Shown here in pieces: positions 18,124 through 26,439 of a stretch of DNA of 64,000 nt. The translations under genes were made by a program, and so were the position numbers. The stretch is from a bacterium (GTDB taxonomy: Bacteria; Cyanobacteriota; Vampirovibrionia; Gastranaerophilales; Gastranaerophilaceae): the NCBI GenBank assembly GCA_017405375.1, contig JAFRAO010000041.1:1-64000 (forward strand), in the 5' to 3' direction. Position 1 is the stretch's first letter. Each line of letters begins with the position of its first letter. Under the pieces are notes generated by a model, which searched no databases, was not told the DNA's origin, and saw only the letters and a program-made list of their open reading frames with translations.

Positions 18124-18187
18124 AAAATAGCTTTCATTAATTAACTGAAACTCTACCGGAAAAGTCGGTTTTATGGTTCAATTCAAT

Positions 18188-19207
18188 CTAACCATTTTCT
18201 TTTTGTTTATTGGTTAATTCTTTAACTGCTTTATCAAAATCAGAAATTATCTTTTGGGTTTTATTAAATTTTTCATACTCGGCTGTTGCTTTATTTTTAG
18301 CCACATCCATTGAAATCTTACCCTTGCAATTATCAGGAAGAATTTTGTATTCCCTAAATTCTAAGAATTTATTGACACTATGTGCAAATTCATCCATTGT
18401 AAATGCATTTTCTCTTTCTATAAGGTCCTCAATATAGTCAAAATAGCCTGAAACTGCTCTTTCAAGTCTTTTAATTTCCTTTTCCTGCAAATAATTTTTT
18501 GCAACTGTCGTGTCAGATTTTATAATTCTGCCATCAGGAGAATTTTTCCATGTGGTCAAGCCCATATGCTCTTTTGTACTATCCGCACTATTGTATATGA
18601 TTTCTGCTGCTGTTTGACCTGTTATTGCATAATGAAACTTGTTTTGTATGGCTGCATAAAAAGTTTGGGTAACAGGAGAATTTTTATCATAATCCCAACT
18701 ACATTCTGCAAAAATATCAGTAATCTGTTGCCAAATACGTCTTTCAGATGCTCTGATTGAACGTACCCTTTCTAACAATTCTCTGAAATAATCTTTGCCA
18801 AAAGCAGTTGTTCCTTGTTTTAGTCTGTCGTCATTAAGGATAAACCCTTTTTGTATGTACTCTTTGAGAATCTGAGTCGCCCAAATCCTGAATTTTGTTG
18901 CTTTAGAAGAATTTACTCTGTATCCTACAGAAATTATTGCATCAAGATTGTAGAAAGTGGAAGTTCTGTTTACATTCCTCTCGCCTTCTTTTTGAACTAT
19001 TTCCATTTTGGAAACAGTTGTATCTTCTCTAAGTTCGCCTTCGTCATAGATATTGGTTAAATGCTTTGAAATAGCAGGAACTTGCACATCAAACAACTCC
19101 GCCATTGACTTTTGTGTTAACCAAAGAGATTCATCTTTAACAACTGCTTGGACTGATACATTTTCATCAGGTGTGGTATATAGCAAAAACTGAATTTCAT
19201 TTGTCAT
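18188..19207 (-). CDS. RhuM-family protein
   Basis: A full-length (339 aa) RhuM family member. The N-terminal half has a winged-helix/KilA-N-like DNA-binding look (SLWLTQKSMAELFDVQVPAISKHLTNI). The family core NRTSTFYNLDAIISVGYRVNSSKATKFRIWATQILKEYIQKGFILNDDRLKQG is intact, followed by a C-terminal helical domain. RhuM was named from a Salmonella pathogenicity island and is widespread in accessory regions of commensals; its biochemical role is unknown. The GGGGGTAATAACG stretch upstream gives only an unclear ribosome site. Confidence 0.92.
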   Translation of the reverse strand: MTNEIQFLLYTTPDENVSVQAVVKDESLWLTQKSMAELFDVQVPAISKHLTNIYDEGELREDTTVSKMEIVQKEGERNVNRTSTFYNLDAIISVGYRVNSSKATKFRIWATQILKEYIQKGFILNDDRLKQGTTAFGKDYFRELLERVRSIRASERRIWQQITDIFAECSWDYDKNSPVTQTFYAAIQNKFHYAITGQTAAEIIYNSADSTKEHMGLTTWKNSPDGRIIKSDTTVAKNYLQEKEIKRLERAVSGYFDYIEDLIERENAFTMDEFAHSVNKFLEFREYKILPDNCKGKISMDVAKNKATAEYEKFNKTQKIISDFDKAVKELTNKQKENG

Positions 19208-19253
19208 GATAACGTTATTACCCCCTATATTAAGTTTAACATAAATGTTTTAA

Positions 19254-19288
19254 AAAAAATCGGATACCATAAAGGTACCCGATTTTGA
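19254..19288 (-). terminator. nifJ terminator
   Basis: On the minus strand AATCGGGTACC pairs with GGTATCCGATT around a 5-nt loop and is followed by eight T. It lies about 20 nt past the nifJ stop. Confidence 0.9.
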
Positions 19289-19307
19289 TTTTTAAAATAA
19301 TATTTAA

Positions 19308-22300
19308 TTATTTCATTAATTCACCAACAGATTTGTATACTGCCATGCGTTTTGCAGCATCTGATTCTGCTTGTGTATAAAGTGCTTCAGCAGCTTCAGG
19401 GTTAGTTTTCATTAATGATTTATAACGACCTTCACTTCTGATGAAGTCTTGGTAACTTCCGCTAGGGTCTTTTGCATCCCATGTAAATGGATTTTCATTT
19501 GCAGGGTTGTATCTGTAAAGTGGGAAGTAACCGGCTTCAACAGCACGTTTTTGTTCTGTTTGAGTTTTACTCATATCGATACCGTGAGCGATACAAGGAG
19601 CATAAGCGAAGATGATAGATGGTCCATCATAAGCTTCAGCTTCTTGGAATGCTTTTAGAGTTTGGTTTCTATCTGCACCCAATGCAACTGATGCTACATA
19701 AACATATCCGTAAGACATGCTCATCAAGCCCATGTTTTTCTTGTATGTTGGTTTACCACCGGTAGCAAACTTAGCAACTGCACCTGTTGGTGTAGATTTA
19801 GAAGCTTGACCACCTGTGTTTGAGTAAACTTCAGTATCAAGAACTAAGATATTAACGTTTTTGTTTTGAGCTAATACGTGGTCAATACCGCCGTATCCGA
19901 TGTCGTTAGCCCAACCGTCGCCACCGATAATCCAAATAGATTTATCTGTGAAGTAGTCAGAAAGTTCTTTAACTTTGCAAATAGTTTCGCAACCACATTC
20001 TTTAGCATATTTGTCGATAAGAACTTTTGCTTTGTTTTGAGCTTCAACTGCTTCAGGTGTTTTTGAGTTATCCCAGTGAGTCATAACGTTGCTTAATGCA
20101 TCTTTCAAATCTGCAGGTGCATCTTCTTTTGCAAGAATTGTTTCAACGTATGTTTTTAACATGCTTCTGTTAGAATCAACAGCCAATCTCATACCAAAAC
20201 CAAATTCAGCATTGTCTTCAAACAATGAGTTAGCCCAAGCAGGACCTCTGCCTTCTTTAGTTGTTGTGTAAGGGATTGTTGGGAAAGTACCTGAATAGAT
20301 TGATGAGCAACCTGTTGCGTTAGCAACGATAGCATTTTCACCAAATAATTGAGATACTAATTTAACATATGGAGTTTCACCACAACCTGCGCAAGCGCCT
20401 GAGAATTCAAATAATGGTTTTCTTAACATAGCACCTTTAAGTGTTTTTGTTGTGTTTTTGCCCATTACGTTGTCAGGAGTTGAATCAAAGAATTTTTCGT
20501 TTTCTGCTTCACCTGCAGCATCTTCTTTTTCAATTGTTGACCAAGAAAGAGCAGGAGCTTCAGGTTTTCTTTGATTTACAGGACATTGATCTAAGCATAC
20601 ACCGCAACCTGTACAATCTTTGCAATATACTTGAACTTTGAATTTTTCGCCGTTAGCATTTGGTTTCGCATCAACTGCATTGAATGTTGCAGGAGCATTT
20701 TTCATATCATCAGCTTCAATTAATTTAGTTCTGATAGCAGCATGAGGACATGCAGATGCACAAATACCGCATTGCAAGCATGCTTCGCTGTTCCAGTGAG
20801 GAACTCTAGGAGCGATACCGCGTTTTTCTAAGCAAGCTGTGCCTGTTGGGATAACACCGTCAACTGACATAGCTGAAACTGGGATATCATCACCTTTTTG
20901 ACGCATAGATGGTTCAATAATTTTCTTAGCGAAATCATCTGCATCATCTGAGATTAATTTAACATCATCAGCATGTGCAACACCATCTAATGATGCAGGA
21001 ACAGGAACTTCTTCACAAGCGTTAACTGCTGCATCGATTAATGCGATATTCATATTTACAACATCATCACCTTTTTTCTTGAAAGTTTTCTTAGTCATTT
21101 CTTTCATACCTTCAAGAGCTTGTTCAAACGGAATGATACCTGAAACTTTGAAGTATGCTACCATCATTACTGTGTTAGCACCTTTACCACGTAGACCAGG
21201 TTGTTCCTTGATTAATTTTTCAGCATCAATGTTGTAGAATTTGATTTTCTTATTGATGATTGTTTCTTGCATATCTCTTGTTAAGTGAGCGAAAGCTTCT
21301 TCTTTTGTATATGGTGAATTCAATAAGAATGTACCGCCTTCTTTAATACCTTTTAACAAGTCGTATCTGCCGATGTAAGCATGAGCTGAGCATGATACAA
21401 AGTCAGGAGCTGTGATTAGATATGTAGATTTAATTTGTTTGTCGCCGAATCTCAAGTGAGAAACTGTAACACCAAATGATTTTTTAGAGTCGTAAGCAAA
21501 GTATGCTTGAGCATCTTTGTTTGTGTATTGACCGATAATTTTGATTGAGTTTTTGTTAGCACCAACAGTACCGTCTGAGCCTAAGCCCCAGAACATACAA
21601 TTTGTAGTTCCTTCAGGTTCTGTAACGATGTGTTCTTCAACCTTTAATGATTTATTAGTTACATCATCTTCAATACCAACAGTGAAACCGTGGAATCCGT
21701 TAGCTTCTGAATGTTTGTAGATAGCTAATACCATAGATGGTGTAAATTCTTTAGAAGATAAACCGTAACGACCGCCAATAACTCTGATGTCTTTGTTTTC
21801 TAAAGCTGCAACTACATCTAAGTATAAAGGTTCACCGATAGAACCTGGTTCTTTAGTTCTGTCTAAAACAGCAATTCTCTTAACTGATTTAGGTAGAGCT
21901 TCGTTGAATCTCTTAACGTCGAATGGTCTGTATAATCTAACTTTAACTAAACCGTATTTAGTTCCTCTTGTTGCGTTTAAGTATTCGATAGTTTCTTCGA
22001 TAGTTTCGCAACCTGAACCGATAGCTACGATAACGTCTGTTGCATCAGGTGCACCAACGTAATCGAACGGATGATATTGACGACCTGTAACTTTTGCAAC
22101 TTTGTCCATATATTCTTGAACAATGTCAGGTACAGCATCGTAGTATTTGTTAACTGTTTCACGACCTTGGAAGTAAACGTCAGTGTTTTGAGCACCAACT
22201 TTACATACAGGAGCTTCAGGTCTTAAAGCTCTTTGTCTGAATTCTTCAATGTATTTTGGTTCAACCAATGATTTGATGTCTTCGTAAGAAATTTCTTCAA

Positions 22301-22847
22301 TTTTGTGAATTTCGTGAGAAGTTCTGAAACCATCAAAGAATTGTAAGAAAGGAACTTTAGCTTTGTAAGTAGCTAAGTGAGCAACTAAAGCCAAATCCAT
22401 TTCTTCTTGAACGCTGTTAGCAGCTAACATAGCGTAACCTGTGTTACGGCAACCCATAACGTCAGTGTGATCACCGAAGATTGCTAGAGATTGTGCTGCT
22501 AATGCACGAGCTGAAACGTGCATTACGTGAGGTAACATTTCACCTGCTGCTTTGTGCATTACAGGGATCATTAATAATAACCCTTGTGAAGCAGTGTAAG
22601 TAGAAGTTAGAGCACCTGCTGCTAAAGAACCGTGTACAGCACCTGCTGCACCAGCTTCAGATTGCATTTCTGCAACTTTAACTTCTTTACCCCAAATGTT
22701 TTTTTTGTGTTGTGATGCCCATTCATCAACCCATTCACCCATTGTAGATGAAGGAGTAATTGGGTAAATTGCTGATACTTCGCTTAATGCATACGCAATG
22801 TGTGCGGCAGCGTAGTTACCGTCAACTGTTATTGTTTTACCTGCCAT
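19308..22847 (-). CDS. nifJ: Pyruvate:ferredoxin (flavodoxin) oxidoreductase
   Basis: PFOR converts pyruvate and CoA to acetyl-CoA, CO2 and reduced ferredoxin, the key step of anaerobic pyruvate fermentation. At 1179 aa it is a full-length single-chain homodimeric type. It starts with YAVSEVSAIYPITPSS-type core sequence (here AYALSEVSAIYPITPSSTMGEW). The middle carries two ferredoxin-type clusters, CLQCGICASACPHAA (about 690) and CKDCTGCGVCLDQCPVN (about 745). A TPP-binding part has CSGCGE-like ACAGCGETPY, GGDGWANDIGYGGIDH and DTEVYSNTGGQ. A perfect AAGGAGG ribosome site and a strong terminator suggest high expression from a single-gene unit. Confidence 0.98.
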   Translation of the reverse strand: MAGKTITVDGNYAAAHIAYALSEVSAIYPITPSSTMGEWVDEWASQHKKNIWGKEVKVAEMQSEAGAAGAVHGSLAAGALTSTYTASQGLLLMIPVMHKAAGEMLPHVMHVSARALAAQSLAIFGDHTDVMGCRNTGYAMLAANSVQEEMDLALVAHLATYKAKVPFLQFFDGFRTSHEIHKIEEISYEDIKSLVEPKYIEEFRQRALRPEAPVCKVGAQNTDVYFQGRETVNKYYDAVPDIVQEYMDKVAKVTGRQYHPFDYVGAPDATDVIVAIGSGCETIEETIEYLNATRGTKYGLVKVRLYRPFDVKRFNEALPKSVKRIAVLDRTKEPGSIGEPLYLDVVAALENKDIRVIGGRYGLSSKEFTPSMVLAIYKHSEANGFHGFTVGIEDDVTNKSLKVEEHIVTEPEGTTNCMFWGLGSDGTVGANKNSIKIIGQYTNKDAQAYFAYDSKKSFGVTVSHLRFGDKQIKSTYLITAPDFVSCSAHAYIGRYDLLKGIKEGGTFLLNSPYTKEEAFAHLTRDMQETIINKKIKFYNIDAEKLIKEQPGLRGKGANTVMMVAYFKVSGIIPFEQALEGMKEMTKKTFKKKGDDVVNMNIALIDAAVNACEEVPVPASLDGVAHADDVKLISDDADDFAKKIIEPSMRQKGDDIPVSAMSVDGVIPTGTACLEKRGIAPRVPHWNSEACLQCGICASACPHAAIRTKLIEADDMKNAPATFNAVDAKPNANGEKFKVQVYCKDCTGCGVCLDQCPVNQRKPEAPALSWSTIEKEDAAGEAENEKFFDSTPDNVMGKNTTKTLKGAMLRKPLFEFSGACAGCGETPYVKLVSQLFGENAIVANATGCSSIYSGTFPTIPYTTTKEGRGPAWANSLFEDNAEFGFGMRLAVDSNRSMLKTYVETILAKEDAPADLKDALSNVMTHWDNSKTPEAVEAQNKAKVLIDKYAKECGCETICKVKELSDYFTDKSIWIIGGDGWANDIGYGGIDHVLAQNKNVNILVLDTEVYSNTGGQASKSTPTGAVAKFATGGKPTYKKNMGLMSMSYGYVYVASVALGADRNQTLKAFQEAEAYDGPSIIFAYAPCIAHGIDMSKTQTEQKRAVEAGYFPLYRYNPANENPFTWDAKDPSGSYQDFIRSEGRYKSLMKTNPEAAEALYTQAESDAAKRMAVYKSVGELMK

Positions 22848-23054
22848 AAAAAACCTCCTTATAGTTATATCAGGTACGTATTAATAAAAACTTCCAAAGT
22901 GAATATCTTTAATTGCTAATATAAAATACGTGCAAATTCACTATGTCTATATTTTACTCCAAACATAAAAAAATAACTAACAATTAAATAATATTTTTAT
23001 AAAATCTTTATACGCAGAATTTTTATTTTTGGTATTTTATACGATGAATTATAG

Positions 23055-23067
23055 TATAATTGTTTTA
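23055..23067 (+). promoter_or_regulatory. -10 box 7 nt before the ATG of the DUF4422 gene
   Basis: TATAAT at 23055-23060 is followed by six bases and then the ATG at 23067, leaving no space for a ribosome site. This is the same spacing as at nrnA and at the gene at 38277. Confidence 0.55.
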
Positions 23068-23918
23068 TGCAGAGTAAAGTAAAAATTTTAATATCTTATC
23101 ATAAGCCGTACAAATTATTAAAAAATTCAATATTTGTACCAATTCATGTCGGGCGTGAGCTTGTTGAAACTTTCACAAAAGACGGAAAATCAAATAAAAG
23201 AAAGAAAAATTGGCTAAATAAATATTTAATTGGTGATAATACCGGTGAAAATATTTCTAAAAAAAACAGAGAATATTGCGAATTAACTGCTCAATATTGG
23301 GCTTGGAAAAATTATGATAAACTTGAAAACCCTGATTACATTGGATTTATGCATTATCGCAGGCATTTTGAATTTATAAATCCGTATGAAAGATTTTTAA
23401 AATCAGGTGAAAAGACAAGAAAAAGTTTAATGGAAAAACTGTTATTTAATACAGATCTTATTGTTCCTGAAAAATTTTTCTGTAATAAATATACCAATTA
23501 CAGTTATTATTTTATGTCTGAAAAATTTAACCATCAAAAAGATATAGATTTAACTATTAATATTGTAAAACAGTTGTATCCTGAGTATGAAACCGCATTA
23601 AATGCATATATGAATAGTCGTTATGCGTACTTTTTGAATATGTTTATTATGAAAAAAGAAATGTTTTTTGATTATTCAAATTGGTTGTTTTCAATATTGG
23701 AAGAGCTGGAAAAACAAATTGATATGTTCGATTATGATATAGAGGAAAGGCGTGTAATCGGGCGAATTGCAGAGATTTTATTTGGAATTTATATAACAAA
23801 ACACAAAGACAATATCAAAATAAAGCATCTGCCTTTAGTGTATATTCCTGATAGTTTTTCTTTTGATATTGTAAAAATTAAACAGCTTATAAGAAAATTA
23901 AAACCTTTTTTATTTTAG
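23067..23918 (+). CDS. DUF4422 protein, probable glycosyltransferase
   Basis: The family core is present: KILISYHKPY at the start, HVGRE, LIGDNTGENISKKNREYCELTAQYWAWKN, and DYIGFMHYRRHFEF. DUF4422 proteins occur in capsule and O-antigen loci and are thought to transfer sugars in surface polysaccharide synthesis. Here the gene stands alone beside waaA, whose 3' end it overlaps by 9 nt in convergent orientation. The length of 283 aa is typical. The stop codon is TAG. Confidence 0.85.
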   Translation: MQSKVKILISYHKPYKLLKNSIFVPIHVGRELVETFTKDGKSNKRKKNWLNKYLIGDNTGENISKKNREYCELTAQYWAWKNYDKLENPDYIGFMHYRRHFEFINPYERFLKSGEKTRKSLMEKLLFNTDLIVPEKFFCNKYTNYSYYFMSEKFNHQKDIDLTINIVKQLYPEYETALNAYMNSRYAYFLNMFIMKKEMFFDYSNWLFSILEELEKQIDMFDYDIEERRVIGRIAEILFGIYITKHKDNIKIKHLPLVYIPDSFSFDIVKIKQLIRKLKPFLF

Positions 23919-25136
23919 AAGTTGATGTAATTCGTTAATTACATAATCTAAAGCACCTTGATTTTCTTTAAACGCATTTTTACAATCTTCGCAGCATTTG
24001 TTGTAAAAATCATTATCAGATAAAAGTTTTTTCATATAATCTTCTAATTCTTGTTCTGTCTCAACTATTTTAGAGGCATTTGTTTGAGTTAAAAGTGCAT
24101 ATATATCTTTGAAGTTATGTACGCATTTTCCTGAAATTGTAGGTTTATCAAAAACAGTTGCTTCAAGTGGATTGTGTCCGCCTGTTTTATTGAAACTTCC
24201 ACCTATAAATGCAAAATGACATAGAGCGTATGCCTTTCCAAGTTCGCCCATTGTGTCTAACAAAATGATATCTTTGTCATCAAAAGATGCATTTTCAGAG
24301 CGCAACCCCCAGCTTAAACCTGATTCTTCAATCAGTTTTTTTACTGCATTCTGTCTTTCAGGATGTCTTGGAGCACAAAGAAGTTTTATATCCGAAAATT
24401 CTTGTTTTAATTTCTTGAAAATCGGAATAAACATCTCATCTTCACCGCTATGAGTGCTGCCTGAAATAATTATTCTGCCATGACCCATATAAAAATCGCT
24501 GTTTTTGCGTTCTATATCAAATTTTAAATTTCCCATAACTTTTGTAGTATCAGGATTTGCACCGATTGAAATAAGTTTTTCGTTATCTTTATTGGATTGC
24601 GTAAGCACTTTTGTGTAATTTTGCAAAATCGGTTTAAAGAAAAATGAAAGTTTTTTGTATGAATTATAGGTTCTGTCAGAAATTCTTCCGTTTATAATCA
24701 TTAAATCAATTCCACGATTTCTGACAAGTCTTGCAAAGTTTGGCCATAATTCTGTTTCTGCAACGATAACAATTTTAGGATTAACTTTGTTTAAAAAGTG
24801 TCCTATGCAAAATGGGAAATCATAAGGGAAATATGTTATAAAATCTGCGATATTTCCTAATTTTTTTTGTGCTATTTCTTGTCCTGTTGAAGTACCTGTG
24901 CAAACAACAATAGGATTATCAAATGTTTGTTTAGTTCTTTTGATAAGATTTTCTAAAGCATTGATTTCACCGACAGAAACTCCATAAAAAACAATAGAGT
25001 TCTCTAATATAGGGGAATTAAAATATCCGCATTTTTGCTTAAATCCGACTGTCAATTTCCTTTTGAATAAGCCGATTACAAGCCAGAATGGCAATATTAA
25101 GATAAATAAAATTGTAGAAAAAAATCCGTAAATCAT
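23910..25136 (-). CDS. waaA: 3-deoxy-D-manno-octulosonic acid (KDO) transferase
   Basis: This enzyme adds KDO to lipid IVA in the LPS core at the cytoplasmic face of the inner membrane. There is an N-terminal membrane anchor (about residues 3-24) and then a GT-B fold: VFYGVSVGEINALENLI, FPYDFPFCIGHFLNKVNPKIVIVAETELWPNF, IISGSTHSGE, LCAPRHPER, and FIGGSFNKTGGHNPLE at the sugar-nucleotide site. The catalytic Glu lies in the VGE motif. It indicates that the organism makes an LPS-type outer membrane. Other lipid A genes are not nearby. The length of 408 aa is usual. Confidence 0.93.
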   Translation of the reverse strand: MIYGFFSTILFILILPFWLVIGLFKRKLTVGFKQKCGYFNSPILENSIVFYGVSVGEINALENLIKRTKQTFDNPIVVCTGTSTGQEIAQKKLGNIADFITYFPYDFPFCIGHFLNKVNPKIVIVAETELWPNFARLVRNRGIDLMIINGRISDRTYNSYKKLSFFFKPILQNYTKVLTQSNKDNEKLISIGANPDTTKVMGNLKFDIERKNSDFYMGHGRIIISGSTHSGEDEMFIPIFKKLKQEFSDIKLLCAPRHPERQNAVKKLIEESGLSWGLRSENASFDDKDIILLDTMGELGKAYALCHFAFIGGSFNKTGGHNPLEATVFDKPTISGKCVHNFKDIYALLTQTNASKIVETEQELEDYMKKLLSDNDFYNKCCEDCKNAFKENQGALDYVINELHQLLK

Positions 25137-25181
25137 GATATGTTTATTGTATCATAAAATTATAAAAGAAAGGATAGAAGT

Positions 25182-26324
25182 ATGAAAGACAAACAATTTT
25201 TAATGATTCCGGGACCTACACCAATTCCTGAAAGTGTTTTATTAGCTATGGCAAAACATCCGATTGGACACAGAAGCTCGGAATTCTCGAAAGTTTTGGA
25301 AGAAGTTTATACTAATCTAAAATATGTTTTTCAAACTGAAAATGATGTATTTATGTTTGCATCAAGCGGTACGGGTGCTATGGATGCAGCATTATCAAAC
25401 CTTGTAAATGAAGGTGATAATGTATTGTCTTTAGTTTTGGGTAATTTTGGTGCTCGTTGGGCAAAAATTGCTGCCGGTTACGGTGCAAATGTTGATAAAA
25501 TTGAAGTTGAAGCAGGTGAAGTTATTAATCCTGAAGATGTTAGAAAGAAATTAGCAGAAAAGAATTACAAAATAGTTACATTAACACATTCCGAAACTTC
25601 AACCGGTGCAAAAAATGATGTAGAAGCAATTTGTAAAATTATTAGAGAAACAGATGCAATTTCTGTTGTTGATGGTGTTACAAGTGTTTGTGCAATGCCT
25701 GTAAAAACTGATGAATGGGGTATTGATGTTTTAGTTTCAGGTTCTCAAAAAGGATTTATGATTCCACCGGGACTTGCATTTTTAGTTGCTAATGAAAAAG
25801 CTTGGAAAGTTCATGAACAATGCAAACACCCAAGTTTTTATTTCAGTTGGGATGCACACAGAAAATCTGTAAGAGATAACTCAACTCCATATACAGCAGC
25901 AGTTAATTTAATATTTGCATTGCAAGAAGCTCTAAGAATGATTAAGGATGAAGGCTTAGATAGTATTTATGCGCGTCATGAAAAGCTTGCAATTGGCTTA
26001 AGACATTCTTTGAAAGCCATGAATTTGGAATTGTTGGTAAAAGAAGACAAAAACGCAAGTCATGCAATTACATCGGTTCTTCCTCCTGAAGGAGTTTCTG
26101 TTCCTGATATCAGAAGTCATATGAACAAAGATTTTGATATTGTTGTTGCAAATGGTCAAAATGCATTGAAAGACAAAATCTTCAGAATGGGTACATTAGG
26201 CTTTGTATCTGAAAGAGATTTACTAACTGCCGTTGCATCATTGGAAACAGTTCTTGCAAGACTTGGACACAAGTTTGAAGTCGGTATTGGTACGAAAACT
26301 GCAATAGAATGGTTAAATAAATAA
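25182..26324 (+). CDS. Class V aminotransferase, alanine/serine-glyoxylate aminotransferase type
   Basis: A PLP enzyme of fold type I. It starts MIPGPTPIPESVLLAMAKHPIGHRS, has the cofactor loop SSGTGAMDAAL, VDGVTSVCAMP with the PLP Asp, and the Schiff-base Lys in SGSQKGFMIPPGLAF. Relatives convert serine or alanine with glyoxylate or pyruvate; in Cyanobacteria the orthologue was once annotated as a soluble hydrogenase subunit. The substrate is not set by sequence alone. AAAGGA precedes the ATG and a strong terminator follows. Confidence 0.9.
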   Translation: MKDKQFLMIPGPTPIPESVLLAMAKHPIGHRSSEFSKVLEEVYTNLKYVFQTENDVFMFASSGTGAMDAALSNLVNEGDNVLSLVLGNFGARWAKIAAGYGANVDKIEVEAGEVINPEDVRKKLAEKNYKIVTLTHSETSTGAKNDVEAICKIIRETDAISVVDGVTSVCAMPVKTDEWGIDVLVSGSQKGFMIPPGLAFLVANEKAWKVHEQCKHPSFYFSWDAHRKSVRDNSTPYTAAVNLIFALQEALRMIKDEGLDSIYARHEKLAIGLRHSLKAMNLELLVKEDKNASHAITSVLPPEGVSVPDIRSHMNKDFDIVVANGQNALKDKIFRMGTLGFVSERDLLTAVASLETVLARLGHKFEVGIGTKTAIEWLNK

Positions 26325-26346
26325 TAAAGATAACTGTTTTATATAA

Positions 26347-26386
26347 TAAAAGGCAAGAAATTTAAAAATTTCTTGCCTTTATTTTG
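26347..26386. terminator. Bidirectional terminator between convergent genes
   Basis: A 14-bp stem, AAAGGCAAGAAATT with AATTTCTTGCCTTT, has T-rich sequence on the plus side and A-rich sequence before it. It can end both the aminotransferase and the minus-strand proline-rich gene. Confidence 0.9.
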
Positions 26387-26439
26387 TCATTTAATAATAA
26401 CTCTTATGACATTCAATTTCTGTTCTTAGACTACTTAAC

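Noticed and set aside
18188-19207. RhuM as part of a prophage or insertion sequence
   Set aside because: No integrase, transposase, terminal inverted repeats or target duplications are visible around it.
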